A stretch of DNA of 25,157 bases, taken from the NCBI GenBank assembly GCA_042095375.1, contig JBELBJ010000018.1, forward strand, positions 1 to 25,157, read 5' to 3'. The notes below the pieces were generated by a model. It saw only the letters and a list, made by a program, of their open reading frames with translations. It was not told the DNA's origin and did no database searches. Within the stretch, counting starts at the first letter, position 1. Each line of letters opens with the position of its first letter. The position numbers were made by a program, and so were the translations under genes. Of the stretch, positions 16,254 to 23,710 are shown piece after piece. The DNA comes from GCA-2715645 sp042095375 (GTDB lineage: Bacteria > Bacteroidota > Bacteroidia > Cytophagales > MED-G16).

Positions 16254-16673
16254 TTAAATTAAAGCAGCTTTTAAAATAATATCACAGTTTAATGCGCCAG
16301 AAATAGGACAATTTTCTTTAGCCTCTTCTGCTAATTCTTGAAATTTTTCTGCATCTATATTAGGGACTTTAGCTTTTAAATTTAATTCTATAGAAATTAC
16401 TTTTCCATCTTCAAAAGTTAAAACTGCATCTGTATTTAATTCCTCTGGATTATAGTCAGACTCATTCAATACAAAGCTCAATTTCATATTGAAACATCCA
16501 GCATGAGCTGCAGCAATAAGTTCTTCAGGATTCGTTCCTAAAGTACCATCATCATTTTTAAATCTTGTTTTAAAACTATAAGGCATATTATTAAATGCAC
16601 CACTTTGGGCAGTTAATACACCGGTTCCATCAGCTCCATCTCCTTTCCATATTGCGTTAATTTTTCTTTTCAT
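16254..16673 (-). CDS. osmC: OsmC family peroxidase
   Basis: A 139-residue cytoplasmic thiol peroxidase of the OsmC/Ohr family, reducing organic hydroperoxides or H2O2. The two redox cysteines are in their family contexts: Cys60 in AAHAGCFNM and Cys122 in ENCPISGALN. Arg37 in KTRFKNDDGTLGTNPEELI also fits the active site. The pattern HAGCFxM with NCPxS is OsmC rather than Ohr. I start at the ATG at 16671-16673 (MKRKINAIWKGDG), the normal OsmC beginning. A TTG three codons further upstream is less likely. It follows the CurA-like oxidoreductase gene by 11 bases, so the two form a probable oxidative or electrophile stress operon. Confidence 0.92.
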   Translation of the reverse strand: MKRKINAIWKGDGADGTGVLTAQSGAFNNMPYSFKTRFKNDDGTLGTNPEELIAAAHAGCFNMKLSFVLNESDYNPEELNTDAVLTFEDGKVISIELNLKAKVPNIDAEKFQELAEEAKENCPISGALNCDIILKAALI

Positions 16674-16684
16674 AATATTCAAAT

Positions 16685-17683
16685 TTAAATTTTAACAATC
16701 ATTTTTCCGAAATTTTTACCATCAAATAATCCAAGAAAAGCATCTGGGATATTTTCAAATCCTTCTATAATTGTTTCTTCTAAAGTCACTTTTCCTTCTT
16801 TCATCCAACTTGCCAACTGCATTTGAGCCTCTAAATATTTATCTGAATAATCGAATACAATAAAACCTTGCATTTTTATTCTTCTACTAATAATAAAAGG
16901 ATTATTTCTTGGCCCCATCGGCAGTGCAGCTTTATTGTACTGAGATATGGCACCACATACAGGAATTCTACAAAAATTATTTGTAAGGTAAAATACAGCA
17001 TCAGATACTTCTCCACCAACATTATCAAAATAAACATCTACTCCATTTGGACAAGCAGTTTTTAGTTCATTTAAAAGATTTATGTTGTTTTTATAATTTA
17101 TAGCTTCGTCTAATCCAAATTTATTTTTTAGACTATCAACTTTTTCATCGGTTCCCGCTATCCCTACTACTCTACATCCTTTTATTTTACCTATTTGTGA
17201 TACAGTTATACCAACAGCTCCTGCAGCTCCAGAAACTACTAATGTTTCATTTTCTTTAGGTTTTCCAATCTCTAACAACCCAAAATATGCAGTTAACCCT
17301 GTCACTCCTAAAACTCCAAGGTAAGATGAAAGAGGCGCAAGGCCTTCAGGAATAGGAAATAGTCCTGTCCCATCAGAAGCTTGATAAAGCTTCCAGTCTA
17401 ACATACCATATAAGTGAGAGCCAACATTATAATTTTTATTTTTTGATTCAACTACCTCAGCAACTATAGCCGATTTCAATGGCTCCCCTACTTCAAAAGG
17501 TGGAATATAAGATTTTACATTATTCATTCTTGCCCTTAAGTATGGGTCTACAGATACATAAACTGTCTTAAGCAGAATTTCATTATCATTAAGAACAGGC
17601 ATGGTATCATCTTGAACAGAAAAATTTTCAATTGTAGGAAAGTCTTTTGGTCTTTTAGTAAATATTATAGCTTTGTTTTTCAC
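16685..17683 (-). CDS. CurA-like NADP-dependent oxidoreductase (zinc-free MDR family)
   Basis: A 332-residue medium-chain dehydrogenase/reductase without zinc ligands, of the curcumin/prostaglandin/leukotriene reductase group. It is expected to reduce C=C bonds of alpha,beta-unsaturated ketones or aldehydes with NADPH. Landmarks: VSVDPYLRARMN near the N-terminus, VLGVTGLTAYFGLLEIGKP, cofactor loop VVSGAAGAVGITVSQIGKIKG (about 149-169), then VDVYFDNVGGE and FCRIPVCGAISQYN, all typical of CurA. The start codon is GTG (17681-17683). No ATG lies nearby and the N-terminus MKNKAIIFTKRP fits the family. Removal of lipid-peroxidation enals together with the adjacent OsmC peroxidase is a sensible joint role (inference). 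Confidence 0.9.
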   Translation of the reverse strand: MKNKAIIFTKRPKDFPTIENFSVQDDTMPVLNDNEILLKTVYVSVDPYLRARMNNVKSYIPPFEVGEPLKSAIVAEVVESKNKNYNVGSHLYGMLDWKLYQASDGTGLFPIPEGLAPLSSYLGVLGVTGLTAYFGLLEIGKPKENETLVVSGAAGAVGITVSQIGKIKGCRVVGIAGTDEKVDSLKNKFGLDEAINYKNNINLLNELKTACPNGVDVYFDNVGGEVSDAVFYLTNNFCRIPVCGAISQYNKAALPMGPRNNPFIISRRIKMQGFIVFDYSDKYLEAQMQLASWMKEGKVTLEETIIEGFENIPDAFLGLFDGKNFGKMIVKI

Positions 17684-17700
17684 AATCAGATTAAATTATA

Positions 17701-17732
17701 TTGTAATATAAATTAAAAAAGTAATAATTTTA
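17701..17732 (+). promoter_or_regulatory. Candidate promoter of the sugar isomerase-like/dCTP deaminase pair
   Basis: TTG (17701-17703) and TAATTTTA (17725-17732), seven of eight matches to TAnnTTTG, are separated by 21 bases. That spacing is within the range seen for Bacteroidota -33/-7 promoters. Transcription would begin about 18 bases before the ATG at 17757. Confidence 0.35.
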
Positions 17733-17756
17733 TCAGATATAATAAAAGTACATAAA

Positions 17757-18773
17757 ATGGAAAATCAAAGAAGAAAATTTATGAAAAATAGTTTAAAATA
17801 TACTATGGGATTTTCTCTTGCCTCCACAATTCCATCCTTTATTTTTTCTTCATGCAAACAAAAATTAAAGGACCTAAATCTTAAAATATCATTACAGGCG
17901 TATTCTTTTGCTCCATTATTAATGAGCGGAAAATTTGATATTATGGATTTTCCAGAAATAGTAAGGAATACATATGGGTTAAATGGTGCAGAATATTGGT
18001 CGATAGCATTTATGAACAAAGAGAAAGATAAAAACTTTATAAGTGAACTAAATAAAAAAAGTGAAGACCTTGGGATTTCAAATACCATTATACTTGTAGA
18101 TGATATTAACATCCAAACTATGGAACAAGGGCCTAGCCTAGCTTCTTTGAAAAAAGAAGAAAGAACTAAGGCTATTGAATATCATAAACACTGGATTGAA
18201 GTTGCATCAAAAATAAATTGCCATTCAATAAGAGTAAATCTAAAATCTGATGTTGGATCAGAAGAAGATATATTAGAAACTAGTGGTGAAAGCATCTCTA
18301 AATTAGCAGAATATGGCTCTTCATATGGTGTAAGTACTATTGTTGAAAATCATGGAGGATTAACTGGAAATGCAAAATGGTTAGTTAAACTTATCAAAGA
18401 CATAAATAGTGATTTTGTAGGTACTCTTCCTGATTTTGGAAATAATGGATTTTGCATGAAAAGAGAACGATTGGATTTGTCCAATTTAACAAAACCTTGT
18501 GACCAACAATATGATAAATACGAAGGTGTGAAAGAGCTGCTTCCTTTTGCAAAAGGCATTAGTGCAAAATCTCATGAATTTGATGATAAAGGAAATGATA
18601 TTAATACAGACTTTAAAAAAATGATTAATATAATAAAAGAGTCTTCCTATGAAGGGTATATTGCAATCGAATATGAAGGCGGTATGTTAAATTTATTTGG
18701 AGGTAAAGGAAATTATTTAGCTCCTCATGAAGGTGTAATTGCTACGAAAACTTTACTTGAAAAATTAATATAA
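17757..18773 (+). CDS. Tat-exported sugar phosphate isomerase/epimerase-like lipoprotein
   Basis: A 338-residue protein of the xylose isomerase-like TIM-barrel family (COG1082). It begins with a twin-arginine signal (QRRKFMK, Arg5-Arg6), a hydrophobic stretch, and FSSC with Cys33, so it is probably a Tat-exported lipoprotein folded with its metal before export. Barrel landmarks: LKISLQAYSFAP as first strand, GLNGAEYW, IRVNL, the metal-site Glu in TIVENHGG (about 196), Asp in TLPDFGNNG (about 222), the segment GISAKSHEFDD, and IAIEYEG (about 303). These give the four-ligand set expected for a divalent metal. The exact sugar is unknown. Three bases separate it from the dCTP deaminase gene, an odd pairing functionally. 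Confidence 0.85.
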   Translation: MENQRRKFMKNSLKYTMGFSLASTIPSFIFSSCKQKLKDLNLKISLQAYSFAPLLMSGKFDIMDFPEIVRNTYGLNGAEYWSIAFMNKEKDKNFISELNKKSEDLGISNTIILVDDINIQTMEQGPSLASLKKEERTKAIEYHKHWIEVASKINCHSIRVNLKSDVGSEEDILETSGESISKLAEYGSSYGVSTIVENHGGLTGNAKWLVKLIKDINSDFVGTLPDFGNNGFCMKRERLDLSNLTKPCDQQYDKYEGVKELLPFAKGISAKSHEFDDKGNDINTDFKKMINIIKESSYEGYIAIEYEGGMLNLFGGKGNYLAPHEGVIATKTLLEKLI

Positions 18774-18776
18774 TAA

Positions 18777-19298
18777 ATGATTTTATCTGGACTTGAAATT
18801 AAAAAAAGATTAGGTGGTGATATACATATTGATCCTTTTAATGAAAATCAACTTAATCCCAATAGTTATAATTTAAAACTTCACAATGAATTAATGTATT
18901 ATGAAGATGAAGTTTTTGATATGAAAAAAGAATTAAAAACTAATAATCTAATTATTCCAAAAGAAGGATTAATACTGAAACCAAATAAACTTTACTTAGG
19001 AAGGACAAAAGAACATACTAAAACTCAAAACCTTGTTCCAATGCTCGAAGGAAGATCTTCTATTGGTAGACTTGGTTTGTTTGTACATATTACTGCTGGA
19101 TTTGGAGACGTTGGATTCGAAGGCTTCTGGACACTAGAGATTTTTTGTGTTCAACCAATAAAAATATATCCTGAAATTGAAATATGTCAAATTTATTATC
19201 ACAGTTTAAATGGAGACTACAAGACTTATGTAAGTGATAAGTATCAAAAAAATAAGAGTATTCAACCCAGCATGATTTACAAAGAATTTAGAAAATAA
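18777..19298 (+). CDS. dcd: dCTP deaminase
   Basis: A 173-residue cytoplasmic dCTP deaminase of the dUTPase-like trimeric fold, making dUTP from dCTP for thymidylate synthesis. Evidence: MILSGLEIKKRL start, LNPNSYNLKLH (dcd motif 1 region), LEGRSSIGRLGL (90-101) that contacts the phosphates, and HITAGFGDVGFEGFWTLEI with Glu121 in the position of the catalytic Glu138 of E. coli Dcd. Length is within the family range (about 170-195). A bifunctional deaminase-dUTPase is possible, since the two are hard to tell apart by eye. It lies three bases after the sugar isomerase-like gene and converges on the DUF1295 gene with a three-base gap. Confidence 0.9.
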   Translation: MILSGLEIKKRLGGDIHIDPFNENQLNPNSYNLKLHNELMYYEDEVFDMKKELKTNNLIIPKEGLILKPNKLYLGRTKEHTKTQNLVPMLEGRSSIGRLGLFVHITAGFGDVGFEGFWTLEIFCVQPIKIYPEIEICQIYYHSLNGDYKTYVSDKYQKNKSIQPSMIYKEFRK

Positions 19299-19301
19299 CA
19301 G

Positions 19302-20252
19302 CTAGTCTTTCCAGTTTTTGTTCACACCAAATAGAGGTAAAAACATTGGAACATTTTCCATATATTTTTTATACATAGGATATTTTTTTGAACTAATTTC
19401 TTCACTAAAATCAGCACTATTTCTAAAAAGCACTACTAATAAAATACAACCTATTATAGACCAATTAAACCACATTCCGGTTGCAGATACACTAAAACAA
19501 TAAAATAATATCCATATAAGCTGCTCAGAAGCAAAATTTGGATGCCTAGATAGAGCCCACAATCCAGTCGTTCTAAATCCAAGTTTATAATCTCCATCAA
19601 GTTTTTCACCATTATTTATTCTTCGATATTTTTCTGTTTGAAAACTATATTGTTGCTCATCTGATATGGTTTCAATAACAATGAATAGTAGCATTAATGA
19701 TGCAATAAGGTAATCTGCCCAATATAATGGTTGTCCGATTCCTTGCCATGCGGCTAAGATTGGAAGTGTAAATAAAAAAATTAATCCGAGTTGATAAAAA
19801 CAAATAAAAAATAAATTAAACAACCCCCAAGTAAACCTTCCTTTTAAAAAAGGCATTTTTTTACGGACCTCTATCCATCTATAATCTTCTTCTCCCTTCC
19901 AAAAGTAGATACTAAAACCTCCTTTTCTTGCGAAATTATATGTTAGTCTACTCCCCCAAAATGTTACTAATATAGCCATCAAAACAAGCCTCTCATTCAT
20001 TTCACTTGCATAAGCAAAATACCAAACATAAGCTATAGGTATTGTACTCCATAGTTTATCTACTTGACTATAATTTAAAGCAAGCTCACTTACAATAAAA
20101 CAATATGCAACAGAAAATAAATAAAGATTAATCATTGCATAAAGAGCTTCTTCTTGTTCTAAAGAGAAAGTGACATTAAAAATGTCGTAATAAAATGAAA
20201 GATAAACAACACCAAAAAGTGTGACTATTAAAAATAATACTGTCCTAATCAT
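19302..20252 (-). CDS. DUF1295 membrane protein (steroid 5-alpha-reductase-like fold)
   Basis: A 316-residue polytopic membrane protein with about seven to eight membrane segments. The C-terminal part carries the DUF1295 signature: DGDYKLGFRTTGLWALSRHPNFASEQLIWILFY, then FRNSADFSEEISSKKYPMYKKYMENVPMFLPLF. This resembles steroid 5-alpha-reductases and isoprenylcysteine methyltransferases, where the SRHPNF region binds NADPH or S-adenosylmethionine. Substrate unknown, probably a lipid or isoprenoid. Its start lies 73 bases from the start of the photolyase operon, read in the opposite direction. DUF1295 genes are found near photolyase operons in other bacteria as far as I recall, so a shared light-responsive control is possible but unproven. 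Confidence 0.87.
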   Translation of the reverse strand: MIRTVLFLIVTLFGVVYLSFYYDIFNVTFSLEQEEALYAMINLYLFSVAYCFIVSELALNYSQVDKLWSTIPIAYVWYFAYASEMNERLVLMAILVTFWGSRLTYNFARKGGFSIYFWKGEEDYRWIEVRKKMPFLKGRFTWGLFNLFFICFYQLGLIFLFTLPILAAWQGIGQPLYWADYLIASLMLLFIVIETISDEQQYSFQTEKYRRINNGEKLDGDYKLGFRTTGLWALSRHPNFASEQLIWILFYCFSVSATGMWFNWSIIGCILLVVLFRNSADFSEEISSKKYPMYKKYMENVPMFLPLFGVNKNWKD

Positions 20253-20325
20253 AAATCATAAAATAAATTAGAAAAAAATTTTAAAAAAATGTAAACCAAA
20301 TCTTTTAAAAAGAGTATAAAGATTC

Positions 20326-20802
20326 ATGATAAATATAAAATATAAATCTGGATTTTACTATTTAAAATCAAAACAAAAGCTTAATACTAATTTATTAAAG
20401 AGTTGGCATTTTTTTTCAAACCCTAAAAATCTTTTTAAGATAACACCTAGACACATGAATTTTGAAATTCTCTCAGATTTTAATTCTATGTATGAAGGGT
20501 TAATAATTAAATACAGAGTATCTCCTTTTCCATTTATCAGAGTAGGTTGGACTACCAAAATCACTTACGTTGAAAAACCATTTGGATTTATTGACAAACA
20601 AATTTCTGGTCCCTTTAACCTTTGGGAACATGAGCATAAGTTTGAAGAAAAAAATAATACTCTATGGGCATATGATGTTGTTAAATTTAAACTACCATTT
20701 GGTTTTATCGGAAGATTTTTTGGTAGTAAAATTGTTAAGTATCAATTGAAAAACATTTTTGAATTCAGGAGAAAACAATTAGATAAATTTTTTAAAAAAT
20801 GA
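20326..20802 (+). CDS. SRPBCC (START-like) ligand-binding protein
   Basis: A 158-residue protein of the SRPBCC superfamily, a helix-grip fold with a hydrophobic cavity. The pattern LKSKQKLNTNLLKSWHFFSNPKNLFKITPRHMNFEIL is the classic opening ('lp.s.eevW.FFs.P.NL..iTP..m.f.i'). The stretch GPFNLWEHEHKFEEKNNTLWAYDVVKFKLPFG (from about 93) is also characteristic of the photolyase-associated subfamily (COG4276-like). No signal peptide, so cytoplasmic. It is the first gene of the photolyase operon, and its TGA overlaps the ATG of the SDR gene (ATGA). Ligand unknown. A lipid or isoprenoid is one possibility. Confidence 0.85.
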   Translation: MINIKYKSGFYYLKSKQKLNTNLLKSWHFFSNPKNLFKITPRHMNFEILSDFNSMYEGLIIKYRVSPFPFIRVGWTTKITYVEKPFGFIDKQISGPFNLWEHEHKFEEKNNTLWAYDVVKFKLPFGFIGRFFGSKIVKYQLKNIFEFRRKQLDKFFKK

Positions 20803-21485
20803 GAAACATATTAATTATAGGAGGAAGTAGAGGTATAGGAAATAGTATTTTAAAACATCAGTTAAATTTGGGTAACTATTGCAACAATATTTCAAGAAGT
20901 TCATTAGAAATAAATAATGAAAATTATAAGGAGTATCAAGTTGATATTCTTAAAGATGAACTTCCGGAAATTGATTCTATAGATTCATTAGTTTACTGCC
21001 CCGGTTCAATAACGTTAAAACCATTTCTTCAACTGAAAGAAGAAGATTTTAAAAAGGATTTTGAAATAAATGTGTTGGGTGCAGTCAAATCAATACAAAA
21101 GTATTTGAATACACTTAAAAAAGGATCAAACCCATCTATTGTCCTTTTCAGTACCGTAGCAGTTGCCAAAGGTATGGCTTTTCATTCTTCTATTTCTTCT
21201 GCAAAAGCCGCTATAGAAGGAATTACAAAATCTTTAGCTGCTGAATTTGCACCTACAATCCGTGTAAATTGTATTGCACCTACTATTACTAAAACTGATT
21301 TAGCAAAAAATATTTTGAGAAATGAGAAAATAGAAGAAAATATTTCAAATAATCATCCTTTAAAAAAAATATGTGAGCCTGATGATATAGCTGCTACTGC
21401 AAATTTTTTAATTTCAAAAGAAAGCAATAAAATAACTGGTCAAATTTTAAGGGTAGACTCAGGCATGTCCACACTAAAAATATAG
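20799..21485 (+). CDS. SDR family protein lacking the catalytic tyrosine
   Basis: A 228-residue Rossmann-fold short-chain dehydrogenase/reductase. The nucleotide loop is GGSRGIG (8-14). The substrate of the relay is partly kept: Asn91 (NVLGA), Ser118 (FSTVA) and Lys136. The tyrosine of the YxxxK motif is replaced by Ile132 (ISSAK, read directly as ATT TCT TCT GCA AAA). The C-terminal ITGQILRVDSG is the normal ending. An SDR without this Tyr would not be expected to do standard hydride transfer with proton relay. It may bind NAD(P) for another purpose or use another acid. It overlaps the SRPBCC gene by four bases and lies two bases before the flavin reductase gene. Confidence 0.9.
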   Translation: MRNILIIGGSRGIGNSILKHQLNLGNYCNNISRSSLEINNENYKEYQVDILKDELPEIDSIDSLVYCPGSITLKPFLQLKEEDFKKDFEINVLGAVKSIQKYLNTLKKGSNPSIVLFSTVAVAKGMAFHSSISSAKAAIEGITKSLAAEFAPTIRVNCIAPTITKTDLAKNILRNEKIEENISNNHPLKKICEPDDIAATANFLISKESNKITGQILRVDSGMSTLKI

Positions 21486-21487
21486 AT

Positions 21488-22117
21488 GTGATCTATACAA
21501 AAGAAAATTTAAGTTCTCTTGATAAAATATATCGGTTAAATCTTATTAACAGTATAACTGGTTACAAGCCAGCAAATTTAATTGGTACTAAATCAAAAAG
21601 TTATCAAAGTAATCTAGCCATATTCTCTTCTGTTGTTCATCTTGGATCAAACCCAGCATTGATTGGAATTATTACAAGACCTAATACTGTTCCGAGGCAT
21701 ACCTATAAAAATATTATAGATACAGGTTATTATACTATAAATCATATTTCGAAAGATAATATTAAAAAAGCCCATTATACTTCTGCTAAATTCAAATCAA
21801 ATGAATCAGAATTCGAAAAATGTGACTTAAAAGAAATGTATATTGATGATTTCTATGCTCCTTATGTAGAAGAAAGTGAAGTAAAAATTGGATTAAAATT
21901 AATTGAAGAAACTGTAATAAAATCCAATAACACAATTCTGATTGTTGGAGAAATAGTTACAATCATAATAGAAAATAATTTGGTTGATACAGATGGTTCG
22001 TTAAAATTTGAAAATATGGATAGTGTATGTATATCTGGCCTTGATACTTATTATGAAACAAAAAAACTTGCAAAATATCCCTATGCTAAAAAATATGAAT
22101 TACCCAACAAATGGTAA
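21488..22117 (+). CDS. Flavin reductase-like FMN-binding split-barrel protein
   Basis: A 209-residue protein of the flavin reductase/FMN-binding split-barrel family. Evidence: NLAIFSSVVHLGSNPALIGIITRPNTVPRHTYKNI (from about 42), where the first strands and the loop hold the flavin, followed by GYYTINHI and a C-terminal region with TILIVGEIV and SGLDTYY. The start is GTG (21488-21490), two bases after the SDR stop. An ATG at 21486 runs directly into TGA and cannot be used. Photolyases need fully reduced FAD, so a flavin reductase in the same operon could supply or regenerate reduced flavin. That role is inference. The end overlaps the DUF2256 gene by 23 bases. Confidence 0.85.
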   Translation: MIYTKENLSSLDKIYRLNLINSITGYKPANLIGTKSKSYQSNLAIFSSVVHLGSNPALIGIITRPNTVPRHTYKNIIDTGYYTINHISKDNIKKAHYTSAKFKSNESEFEKCDLKEMYIDDFYAPYVEESEVKIGLKLIEETVIKSNNTILIVGEIVTIIIENNLVDTDGSLKFENMDSVCISGLDTYYETKKLAKYPYAKKYELPNKW

Positions 22118-22277
22118 AAAAATACTTGACTTCAAAATATGTGTAGTTTGTTTTAAACCATTTTCATATCGAAAAAAATGGAGAAATTGTTGGGATGATG
22201 TTAAATATTGCTCAGAAAAATGTAGAAGAAAAAAAAATGAAAGAAATATCAATTATTCTTCCAAACCAACTTCATGA
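22095..22277 (+). CDS. DUF2256 small Cys4 zinc-finger-like protein
   Basis: A 60-residue protein with Cys16-x2-Cys19 and Cys39-x3-Cys43, very likely one zinc site. The core (KICVVCFKPFSYRKKWRNCWDDVKYCSEKCRRKK) is the DUF2256 signature almost residue for residue, and DUF2256 genes typically sit beside FeS-BCP/cryptochrome-type photolyases. I start it at the ATG at 22095, 13 residues before the domain. An in-frame ATG at 22083 is an alternative. Longer starts inside the flavin reductase gene are unlikely. It overlaps the flavin reductase gene by 23 bases and the photolyase gene by 41, so it would have to be translated in tight coupling. Role unknown. A chaperone, DNA-contact or assembly factor for the photolyase is a guess. 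Confidence 0.88.
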   Translation: MNYPTNGKKILDFKICVVCFKPFSYRKKWRNCWDDVKYCSEKCRRKKNERNINYSSKPTS

Positions 22278-23709
22278 ACATATTGAGTTTCTTAAAAAAA
22301 ATATTCCAATATATTTAATTGAAGAATTTTTATTTTTTAAACAATTCAACTTTCATAAACAAAAATTAATATTCCATAGATCATCTATGAAAAGTTATGA
22401 AAATTATCTAACCACAAAAGGTTATATTGTTAGCTACATTGAATCAGAAAATCCAATCTCTGAAATAAGAAATTTTATAAAAAACCTTTCAAAGGAAATA
22501 AAAATTATTCGTGCAATTGATCCAGATGATTATTTGATTGAGAAAAGATTAAAAAAAGAGTGCTTAAAAAAAAATATAAAAATTATTTTTTATGACAACC
22601 CATCATTTATCAATACAAAGGAAGATTTAAAAACATTTTTTAAAAAAGAAAAAGTAAAATTTTTTCAAACATCCTTTTATAAAAATCAAAGAAAAAAACT
22701 GAATATATTAATTGATAATAACGATCCAACTGGTGGAAAATGGACTTATGATAATGAAAACAGAGAAAAATATCCCAAGGACAAAAATGCACCTATAATT
22801 AGGTATCCTAAAATAGAAGAATACCATCTTGAAGCAGTGAAATATGTAGAAAATAATTTTAAAAATAATTTAGGGTCAATTAACTCAAATATTATTTATC
22901 CCAACAATTTTAAATCAGCAAAAAAATGGTTTCATGAGTTTTTAAAAGTAAGATTCAAAGAATTCGGTCCGTATGAAGACGCTATATTAAAAGGCGAATC
23001 AATACTAAATCATAGTCTATTATCTCCATTGATTAATGTAGGCCTTTTATCTCCAAAATATATTGTTAACGAAACAATAAACTTTTATAAAAAAAATAAA
23101 ATTCCAATAAATTCATGTGAAGGGTTTATCAGACAAATAATTGGATGGAGAGAATTCATAAGAGGAATTTATACAGTTAAAGGAAGTTATGAAAGAACAA
23201 AAAACTTTTGGGGTTTCAAAAGAAAAATACCTCCTTCTTTTTATAATGGCAAAACAGGCATAGATCCTGTTGATGATAGTATAAAAAAAGTTATAAATAG
23301 CGCCTACACACATCATATTGAAAGGCTTATGATCCTAGGTAATTTCATGCTTTTATGTGAGTTTGATCCCGATGAAGTTTATAGATGGTTTATGGAACTA
23401 TTTATAGATTCATATGACTGGGTTATGGTACCAAATGTTTATGGGATGAGTCAATTTGCTGATGGAGGATTAATGTCAACAAAACCATATATAAGTGGAA
23501 GTAGTTATATTTTAAAAATGAGTAACTACAAAAAAGGAGATTGGTGTGTAATATGGGATTCTTTATTTTGGAATTTTATTAAAAATCAAAGAGAGTTTTT
23601 TTCTAAAAATCCAAGGATGAGAATGCTTGTTAATTCATATGATAAAATGGATGAAAATAAGAAAAATAATTTGAACAAAACTGCTAAGAAATTTTTAATG
23701 GATTTATGA
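22237..23709 (+). CDS. FeS-BCP/(6-4) photolyase-like cryptochrome/photolyase family protein lacking most [4Fe-4S] ligands
   Basis: A 490-residue protein of the prokaryotic (6-4) photolyase/CryB/PhrB lineage. Landmarks: N-terminal SIILPNQLHEHIEFL antenna domain; GGKWTYDNENREKYP (166-180); GPYEDAILKGESILNHSLLSPLINVGLLSP (244-273); NSCEGFIRQIIGWREFIRG (292-310); HHIERLMILGNFMLL (359-373); VPNVYGMSQFADGGLMSTKPYISGSSYILKMSNY (398-431). These are the FAD and DNA-binding parts. I start at the ATG at 22237 (MKEISIILPNQL); an upstream in-frame ATG would add 14 residues unlike the family. Family members with an iron-sulfur cluster use four cysteines. Here the first is in a Gly-Ile-Asp-Pro stretch (341-344), the NYC..C pair reads NYKKGDW, and only Cys437 matches. 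It should still bind FAD. One base separates it from the DASH gene. Confidence 0.9.
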   Translation: MKEISIILPNQLHEHIEFLKKNIPIYLIEEFLFFKQFNFHKQKLIFHRSSMKSYENYLTTKGYIVSYIESENPISEIRNFIKNLSKEIKIIRAIDPDDYLIEKRLKKECLKKNIKIIFYDNPSFINTKEDLKTFFKKEKVKFFQTSFYKNQRKKLNILIDNNDPTGGKWTYDNENREKYPKDKNAPIIRYPKIEEYHLEAVKYVENNFKNNLGSINSNIIYPNNFKSAKKWFHEFLKVRFKEFGPYEDAILKGESILNHSLLSPLINVGLLSPKYIVNETINFYKKNKIPINSCEGFIRQIIGWREFIRGIYTVKGSYERTKNFWGFKRKIPPSFYNGKTGIDPVDDSIKKVINSAYTHHIERLMILGNFMLLCEFDPDEVYRWFMELFIDSYDWVMVPNVYGMSQFADGGLMSTKPYISGSSYILKMSNYKKGDWCVIWDSLFWNFIKNQREFFSKNPRMRMLVNSYDKMDENKKNNLNKTAKKFLMDL

Positions 23710-23710
23710 T

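Noticed and set aside
22008..22094. Longer DUF2256 protein starting inside the flavin reductase gene
   Set aside because: The extra N-terminal residues are a hydrophobic out-of-frame reading of the flavin reductase gene. DUF2256 proteins are short, so the ATG at 22095 (or 22083) is preferred.
22195..22236. Photolyase start at 22195
   Set aside because: The extra 14 residues come from the DUF2256 coding region read in another frame. MKEISIILPNQL is the usual family beginning.
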